Assembly: GCA_003427395.1 (NCBI GenBank)
Contig: BFEA01000010.1
Span: 6,428,014 to 6,492,013, forward strand
DNA from: Chara braunii
Lineage: Eukaryota > Streptophyta > Charophyceae > Charales > Characeae
Direction: 5' to 3'
Length of the DNA: 64,000 nucleotides
In this document: positions 57,016 through 64,000 of the stretch, one piece after another
How positions within the stretch are numbered: the stretch's first letter is position 1
How the letters are laid out: each line of letters begins with the position of its first letter
Program-made: the position numbers and the translations under genes
The notes under the pieces: generated by a model
Seen by the model: the letters and a program-made list of their open reading frames with translations, nothing else
What the model was told of the DNA's origin: nothing
Database searches by the model: none

Positions 57016-57807
57016 AAAATGTGCTGCCATATGGAAAAATGCTCTGACCTACTCAAAAGAGGCCGAAACTTGAAAAAATCGAGAAAAGGGCCCACAATGC
57101 ATTTTTCTTCCAAGTATTGCTGCCCCTTGGGCATTAGGACCCTAGGGGGCAGCATTTGAGCAATGAAAAAGAGGCCGGAGTAGGCCACGAGGCAGTCCGA
57201 GTTGGTACCAACCACTTGGACTGCATGTACTTGGCCAAAAGGAGACCCAGGTACCTCCAGAAGGGCCTAGTAAATGAATTTTGCCTTGGGGGTACCTCGG
57301 TTCACTTCAAGGCTCATGGGGAGGCTCATGGGCTGGCCGGACTGCTGGTTTCAACCTACATAAGCTGAGGATGCAGTCCACCACTCTCACATTTGCATGA
57401 GGAGTGCCCATGCTGCCCAAGTGAGCTCACAGGAGCACCTTTGCACTTGGAGTGAGGAGGGAGGAGCCCATGCTAGTGGGAGAGCTTAGAGGAGTCTAGG
57501 AGGTAGTGGGGAAGACTCTAGAGGATAGTGATGGTGGGAGAGACACTTGGGAGGTGATCCGCTATATCCCCTCTGGGTGTAGGAGAGAAGGAGAGGTTAG
57601 AGGAGCCCTATTAAGCCCTCCTAGAGGAGAGGACTCCATAGCCATAACTGAGGGAGCTTGCCATTGTTTGGGGAAGAGTAAGGAAGAAGGAAGAAGGGCT
57701 TGGAGAAGGAGGAAGCCATACCCAAGGAGGAATTGAGCAAGGCCTCATCAAGATTGAAGCCTCCATCTACAAGACACTAGCAAGGTGAGTGGAAGGAAGA
57801 AGACCTC

Positions 57808-58100
57808 TCCTCTTCTTCTTCTTCTTCTTCTTCTTCTTCTCCTTCTTCTTCTTTTTCCTCTTCTTCTTCCTACTCCTCTCCCTCTTCTTCTCCTCCTTCT
57901 TCTTTACCGTCTTCTTCTTCCTCTTCTCCCTCCTCTTCTTCATCTTCCCTACCTCATCTACTTCATCCTCTTCCTTCTCCTTCTTCTTCTTCTTCTTCTT
58001 CTTCTTCTTCTTCTTCTTCTTCTTCTTTTCCTTCTTCTTTCCCTCCATCTTCTCCCTCTTCATCTCCCTCTCCACCTCCTCCTTCCTCCTCCTTCTTCTA
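57808..58100 (+). repeat. (TTC)n-rich tract, copy 2
   Basis: TTC/TCC tract at the same relative place as 14,770-15,014. Leu, Phe and Lys frames are artefacts. Confidence 0.97.
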
Positions 58101-59527
58101 TGAGTGTTGTCAAGTTCATTACTTGTGATATGGGCTACTCAATCTCTTGTTTCTCATCTACATACTGGTAGGTAGAGTTCCGATTCTTCTATGAGTGTTG
58201 TCAAGTTCGTTACTTGTGATGTGGGCTGCTCAATCTCTTGTTTGTCATCTACATACCAGTAGGTAGAGTTCCTATGAGTGTTGTCAAGGTCATTACTTGT
58301 GATGTAGGTTACTCAATCTCTTGTTTGTCATCTTCATACTAGTAAGTAGAGTTTCGATTCTTCTAAGAGTGTTGTCAAGTTCGTTACTTGTGATGTGGGC
58401 TACTCAATCTCTTGTTTGCCATCTACATACTAGTAGGAAGAGTTCCAATTCTTCTATGAGTGTTGTCAAGTTCATTACTTGTGATATGGGTTACTCAATC
58501 TCTTGTTCGTCATCTACATACTAGTAGGAAGAGTTTCGATTCTTCTATGAGTGTTGTCAAGTTCATTACTTGTGATATGGGCTACTCAATCTCTTGTTTG
58601 TCATCTACATACTAGTAGGTAGAGNTGGGCTACTCAATCTCTTGTTTGTCATCTACATACTAGTAGGTAGAGTTCCAATTCTACTATGAGTGTTGTCAAG
58701 TTCATTACTTGTGAGGTGGGCTACTCAATCTCTTGTTTGTCATCTACATACTAGTAGGAAGAGTTCCGATTCTACTATGAGTGTTGTCAAGTTCATTACT
58801 CTTGATGTGGGCTACTTAATCTCTTGTTTGTCATCTACATACTAGTAGGAAGAGTTCTGATTCTTCTATGAGTGTTGTCAGTTCATTACTTGTGATATGG
58901 GTTACTCAATCTCTTGTTCGTCATCTACATACTAGTAGAAAGAGTTCCGATTCTTCTATGAGTGTTGTCAAGTTCATTACTTGTGATATGGGCTACTCAA
59001 ATTCTTGTTTGTCATCTACATACTAGTAGGTAGAGTTTCGATTCTACTATGAGTGTTGTCAAGTTCATTACTTTTGATGTGGGCTACTCAATCTCTTGTT
59101 TGTCATCTACATACTAGTAGGGAGAGTTCCGATTCTTCTATGAGTGTTATCAAGTTCATTACTTGTGATGTGGGTTACTCAATCTCTTGTTTGTCATCTA
59201 CATACTAGTAGGTAGAGTTCCGATTCTACTATGAGTGTTGTTAAGTTCATTACTTGTCATGTGGGCTACTCTGTTTGTCATCTACATACTAGTAGGAATA
59301 GTTTCGATTCTACTATGAGTGTTGTCAAGTTCATTACTTTTGATGTGTGTTACTTAAGCTCTTGTTTGTCATCTACATACTAGTAGGTAGAGTTCCGATG
59401 CTACTATGAGTGTTGTCAAGTTCATTACTCGTGATATGGGCTACTCAATCTCTTGTTTGTCATCTACATGATAGTAGGTAGAGTTCCGATTCTCCTATGA
59501 ATGATATCATGTTCAAAACTTGTGTTT
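58101..59527 (+). repeat. Satellite family 1, ~93-bp monomers, copy 2
   Basis: About 15 monomers sharing TTCTATGAGTGTTGTCAAG, TACTCAATCTCTTGTTTG and CATACTAGTAGGTAGAG. They are more homogeneous than the array at 15.0-17.0 kb. A single N at 58,625 is flanked by an exact duplication, so one part-monomer is probably an assembly artefact. Confidence 0.9.
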
Positions 59528-59759
59528 TGAACTTGCCAAACTTGGGTTTTCCACTCACATGGTAGAGGATGATATTCTGTTTCAAGTTTGGTTGCAATCA
59601 TGAGCCATGTGCATGTGTTAGAGCAAGTCTCACTCACATGCATGGCTTAACTCTCACATGGCGACATTCCGTTTCAAACTTGGTTGCATGCATGAGCCAT
59701 GAGCAAGTGTTTGAGCAAGTCTCACTCACGTACATGGCTCAACTCTCACATGGAAATAT

Positions 59760-62190
59760 ACCGGTACTCACTTGGCCAACCTCTCCTTCATATGCATGTG
59801 TTCCACTAGTTCACTTCTTCCTCTGGTCAAGTTCAAGCATGTGTTGATGTTCCAGTTCTTACTTAGTCAATCTTTCCTTCATGTGCAGGTGTTCCATTAG
59901 TTCACTTCTTCCTTTTGTCGAGTTCAAGCATGTGTTGATGTTCCAGTTCTTACTTAGTCAATCTTTCCTTCGTGTGTATGTATAACACTAGTTTACTTCT
60001 TCCTTTTATCAAGTTCAAGCATGTGCTGATGTTCCGGATCTTACTTAGTCAATCTTTCCTTCATGTGCATGTGCTCTGTTAGTTCACTTCTTCCGTTTGT
60101 CAAGTTCAATCATTTGTTGATGCTCCGGTTCTTACTTAGTCAATACTTCCTTCATGTGCATGTGTAACACTAGTTCACTTATTCCGTTTGTCAAGTTCAA
60201 GCATGTATTGATGTTCCGGTTCTTACTTAGTCAATCTTTCCTTCATGTGCATGTGTTCCACAAGTTCACTTCTTCCTTTTGTTGAGTTCAAACATATGTT
60301 GATGTTCCGGTTCTTACTTAGTCAATTTTTCCTTCATGTGCATTTGTTCCATTTGTTCAATCTTCCGTTTGTCAAGTTCAATCATGTGTTGATGTTCCGG
60401 TTCTTACTTAGTCAATCTTTCCTTCATGTGCATGTGCTCCGTTAGTTCACTTCTTCCGTTNNNNNNNNNNNNNNNNNNNNNNNNNNNNNNNNNNNNNNNN
60501 NNNNNNNNNNNNNNNNNNNNNNNNNNNNNNNNNNNNNNNNNNNNNNNNNNNNNNNNNNNNNNNNNNNNNNNNNNNNNNNNNNNNNNNNNNNNNNNNNNNN
60601 NNNNNNNNNNNNNNNNNNNNNNNNNNNNNNNNNNNNNNNNNNNNNNNNNNNNNNNNNNNNNNNNNNNNNNNNNNNNNNNNNNNNNNNNNNNNNNNNNNNN
60701 NNNNNNNNNNNNNNNNNNNNNNNNNNNNNNNNNNNNNNNNNNNNNNNNNNNNNNNNNNNNNNNNNNNNNNNNNNNNNNNNNNNNNNNNNNNNNNNNNNNN
60801 NNNNNNNNNNNNNNNNNNNNNNNNNNNNNNNNNNNNNNNNNNNNNNNNNNNNNNNNNNNNNNNNNNNNNNNNNNNNNNNNNNNNNNNNNNNNNNNNNNNN
60901 NNNNNNNNNNNNNNNNNNNNNNNNNNNNNNNNNNNNNNNNNNNNNNNNNNNNNNNNNNNNNNNNNNNNNNNNNNNNNNNNNNNNNNNNNNNNNNNNNNNN
61001 NNNNNNNNNNNNNNNNNNNNNNNNNNNNNNNNNNNNNNNNNNNNNNNNNNNNNNNNNNNNNNNNNNNNNNNNNNNNNNNNNNNNNNNNNNNNNNNNNNNN
61101 NNNNNNNNNNNNNNNNNNNNNNNNNNNNNNNNNNNNNNNNNNNNNNNNNNNNNNNNNNNNNNNNNNNNNNNNNNNNNNNNNNNNNNNNNNNNNNNNNNNN
61201 NNNNNNNNNNNNNNNNNNNNNNNNNNNNNNNNNNNNNNNNNNNNNNNNNNNNNNNNNNNNNNNNNNNNNNNNNNNNNNNNNNNNNNNNNNNNNNNNNNNN
61301 NNNNNNNNNNNNNNNNNNNNNNNNNCTTCCGTTTGTCAAGTTCAATCATGTGTTGATGCTCTGGTTCTTACTTAGTCAATCTTTCCTTCATGTGCATGTG
61401 TAACACTAGTTCACTTCTTCCTTTTGTGAAGTTCAAGCATGTGTTGATGTCTCGGTTGTTACTTAGTCAATCTTTCCTTCATGTGCATGTGTTCCACAAG
61501 TTCACTTCTTCCTTTTGTCGAGTTCAAACATATGTTGATGTTCCGGTTGTTACTTAGTCAACCTTTCCTTCATGTGCATGTGTTCCATTAGTTCACTTCT
61601 TCCGTTTGTCAAGTTCAATTATGTCTTGATGTTCCGGTTCTTACTAAGTCAATCTTTCCTTCGTGTGCATGTGTAACACTAGTTCACTTCTTCCTTTTGT
61701 TAAGTTCAAGCATGTGTTGATGTTCCGGTTCTTACTTAGTCAATCTTTCCTTTATGTGTATGTGCTCCGTTAGTTCGTTTCTTCCGTTTGTCAAGTTCAA
61801 GCATGTGCTGATGTTCGGGTTCTTACTTGGCCAACCTCTCCTTCACATGCATGTGTTCCACTAGTTCACTTGTTCCTTTTGTCGAGTTCAAACATGTGTT
61901 TATGTTTCGGTTCTTACTTAGTTAATCTTTCCTTCATGTGCATGTGTTCCACTAGTTCACTTCTTCCTTTTGTCAAGTTCAAGCGTGCGTTGATGATCCG
62001 GTTCTCACTTGGTCAATCTCTCCTTCATGTGCATGTGTTCCATTAGTTCATTTCTTCTGATTGTCAAGTTCAATCATGTGTTGATATTCCGGTATTGTTT
62101 GGTCAACCTCTCCTTCATATGCATGTGTTCCACTAATTCACTTTTACACTTTCGTCAAGTTCAAGCATGAGTGGATGTTCCGGTCCTTAC
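59760..62190 (+). repeat. Satellite family 2, ~93-bp monomers, copy 3
   Basis: Same family and same monomer-type order as 32,800-35,265, interrupted by the N gap. Confidence 0.88.
60461..61325. other. Assembly gap, 865 N
   Basis: Both flanks lie in the same satellite monomer type (CTTCCGTT on each side). By comparison with the other copy, the gap should hold about nine more monomers. Confidence 0.98.
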
Positions 62191-62279
62191 TTTAGTTGCT
62201 CTTTCTCTAAGGGATGTGTGACCGACATTGGGCTGCTATTACGGGGTGATGACTTGATTAGGACTAGGAGACTCCTGCC

Positions 62280-62445
62280 TTCTCTCTCTCTCTCTCTCTA
62301 TCTCTCCTTCCTTCTCTCGCTCTCCTCCTATCCCTTTCCCTTCTCTCTCCCTCCCCCTCTTTCTCCCTCTCTCCTCTCCCCCCTTGCCTTTTCTCTCTCC
62401 CTCTCTCTTCCCCTCTCTCTTCCTCGCATCATCATCTGGCCCTCT
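62280..62445 (+). repeat. CT-rich tract
   Basis: Degenerate (CT)n tract at the same relative position as 35,355-35,440. Confidence 0.95.
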
Positions 62446-63561
62446 CTCTCCCTTTCCCTCACTTAGCATATGACTAACCCTTCTCCCCCCCTCACTTGGA
62501 AAACATTGTCAGGGCACGAGCGGAGAACGAAATCAGACCTTACTTGGTGGAGAAAGAGGACAAGGGGGGGGTAGCCGGTCCCTTGTGCCACCAAAAAGGC
62601 AAGAGAGAGGACGTCCAAAACGGGAAGTGGGAGAGGCGGAATCCGAAAGAAAGCATAAGTTGAAAGTGAGGTCAGTTTGACTCAACCATTTCCCCGACTG
62701 CATGACTATGAGAACAGGATGGGTTGATTGAACAACAAAGAGGGAACAAAGCACAGTCAAAGAGCATAGAAAGAATAGGCATGTGGGAAGGGTTATGTGT
62801 TAACCCCCAACGGGGGACATTGTATGGATCTTCTTGCTTGTGTGGGACATTGCAGGTGAGTAATGGCTAGAGATGCCTTGAGCGGGATAAGAGCGAGAGG
62901 AACTGTGCACCAAGAAGGAAAGGGAAGAGGGACAAAGGGGCTATGAGACCCTTAACATAGAGCCAATTCATGAAAATGACTTTTGAACTTGAGACTTGGA
63001 AGTGTGATTGGGAGTTCAATCGTACCAAGGAAAATGTGATGTTGTTTGTGCATGCATATGAGGGCCCTGAAAAGACTAAGGGGCCTACTTCAATAAGGTG
63101 GGAAGCAAATTGTGAGATCCGATGGATGCGTAGAGCCGAGGGGAAGGACGGCCCCGCGGCACCCCGATGACGCCATATAGNCAAAATGCCTAGGGAAATG
63201 GTGNGTGGCCTAAGGATGACGCTTAGCCTANGCACAAGAGAAGAGAAAGGCTCAAAGAACCCCTGGACTGCCTGCGTATTGGAAGGAGCAATTGCTTGAG
63301 AACACTATAAAGAATCAAAAACAAAATCAGCGTTGCGGAGCGACCAACGAGACTACCACCCGGCATGACGGATGAGCTACATCCCCAATGTCAAAGCTCT
63401 CTCGCGCGATGGCCCACCCCTATCCATCTCAAAGCACTAGGTGGGGGTGACCTTGGGACGAATGGCCCGCGCCCTGAGCATGAGTGTGGGCGGGCCGAGC
63501 CAACTGGGACCAGCAGTGGGATCGACTAAGGCTCGAAAGTTTACCGGGGTTTGGCCCTACA

Positions 63562-64000
63562 ACGGCTTGGGGCTTGGCCCGATTAGCGATCCGTTCCCGT
63601 CTTTCTAAGTCTGCGAGTGTGCTCACTTGCCGACCTGCATCCCTGTCTGAGTGCTCGTTGGTTCGAGTGTATGACCCGCAAGGGCATTTGTTTAATCGGA
63701 AGGCCCGTCGGGCTGGTACTTAGTCGTGGTCGCGCCATTTGAGGTTTACGGCGGGGAAAACACTCGAGTGGCGAGGAAAGAAAAGGTCCGCGGCAGCTAA
63801 GAGCCGCGGAAAATACTCAAGTAACAGGTAGGTCGGTACCTCACTAAGGTAGACGTGTCGGGTACCCGAGGCCGAGTAGAAGTAGACAAGAGTTGATCAG
63901 GTCAAGTTTAAGTGAGTATCGTAGATCTACCTGACACATCAATTACCCAATCAACCCCTCGACCCTTTTCGGTCCGAGGGTATTACTACTAATCTTTAAC
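63562..64000 (+). mobile_element. Start of a third block R copy, cut by window end
   Basis: Resembles 7,480-7,850 in order and partly in sequence: GCAAGGGCA...TTAATCGGAAGGCCC...GGTACTTA, then AACCCCTCGACC and GAGGGTATT and ATCTTTAAC. No coding region is seen. Confidence 0.55.

Larger units (their letters stand above)
52080..57790 (+). mobile_element. Large composite repeat block R, copy 2 (proximal part)
   Basis: Collinear with 7,900-14,765 by shared landmarks. It has fewer 63-bp minisatellite units and carries a methyltransferase fragment that copy 1 lacks. The GGGACCGCC array is at 54,540-54,660. The 3' part again has a segment before the (TTC)n tract with CATGGGCTGGCCGGACTGCT and CTACATAAGCT (about 57,327-57,366 here; 14,291-14,329 in copy 1). 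No block-R coding capacity is recognised. Confidence 0.72.
59528..63561 (+). mobile_element. Direct repeat, candidate 3' LTR or LTR 3' part
   Basis: Second copy of the block at 32,562-36,608, same orientation, start (TGAACTTGCC) and end (GGCCCTACA), and same internal order of satellite family 2, (CT)n tract and TATA-bearing unique part. The offset between copies stays near 26,930-26,970 throughout. After the end comes sequence related to the start of block R rather than the primer-site-like sequence that follows the other copy. Confidence 0.5.

Noticed and set aside
60404-61403. Long frames made mostly of X on both strands
   Set aside because: They span the N gap and carry no information.
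32557-63566. Clean 5-bp target-site duplication for the giant element
   Set aside because: The bases next to the outer ends (TCTTT and ACGGC) do not match, so a simple intact insertion is not supported.

Overview
This is a eukaryotic, repeat-dominated nuclear window, most likely from a streptophyte with a large genome; a charophyte alga such as Chara is my best guess, and I cannot confirm it. The reasons are dense (AAT)n, (CT)n, (CA)n and (TTC)n microsatellites, several kilobases of satellite DNA, plant-type TTTAGGG-like repeats near position 740, a Ty3/gypsy retrotransposon with a GPY/F-type integrase end, a Penelope-like reverse transcriptase relic, and the absence of any prokaryote-style operon. 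No ordinary host gene could be identified with confidence. The sequence contains one 865-base N gap, single-N joins and scattered ambiguous bases, so it is a draft assembly.

Layout. 0-7.4 kb: a covarying hairpin repeat, a short telomere-like tract, AAT-linked repeats, a 52-bp minisatellite and CA/CT-rich tandem units. 7.5-19.4 kb: first copy of a large composite repeat ('block R'). Its order is a 63-bp minisatellite, 26-bp GGGACCGCC repeats, a hairpin-rich stretch, a (TTC)n tract, two related ~93-bp satellites and a (CT)n tract. 19.5-20.8 kb: a broken Penelope-like RT. 22.6-26.2 kb: a mosaic of about eight different minisatellites. 26.1-27.2 kb: two unrecognised non-repetitive ORFs. 28.1-31.0 kb: palindrome-centred satellites with a four-monomer higher-order repeat.

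32.6-63.6 kb looks like one very large, decayed Ty3/gypsy-type element or a nest around one. Two ~4.05-kb direct repeats (32,562-36,608 and 59,528-63,561) both end in ...CCCTACA. The first is followed after four bases by a TGG-starting primer-binding-site-like sequence. Downstream come four diverged tandem paralogues of an unrecognised ~270-residue protein (38.3-41.9 kb, two intact and two broken by one stop), then gag-protease (42.3-45.5 kb) and a frameshifted, stop-interrupted RT-RNase H-integrase (45.4-48.8 kb), then an acidic broken ORF.

52.1-62.5 kb is the second copy of block R, collinear with 7.9-19.4 kb. It carries a fragment of a C5-cytosine DNA methyltransferase (53.26-53.77 kb) in place of block-R sequence. 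A third block-R copy starts at 63,562 and runs off the window.

The two strongest candidates for something undescribed are the four-paralogue protein cluster attached to the retroelement, and the methyltransferase fragment captured in one copy of block R.
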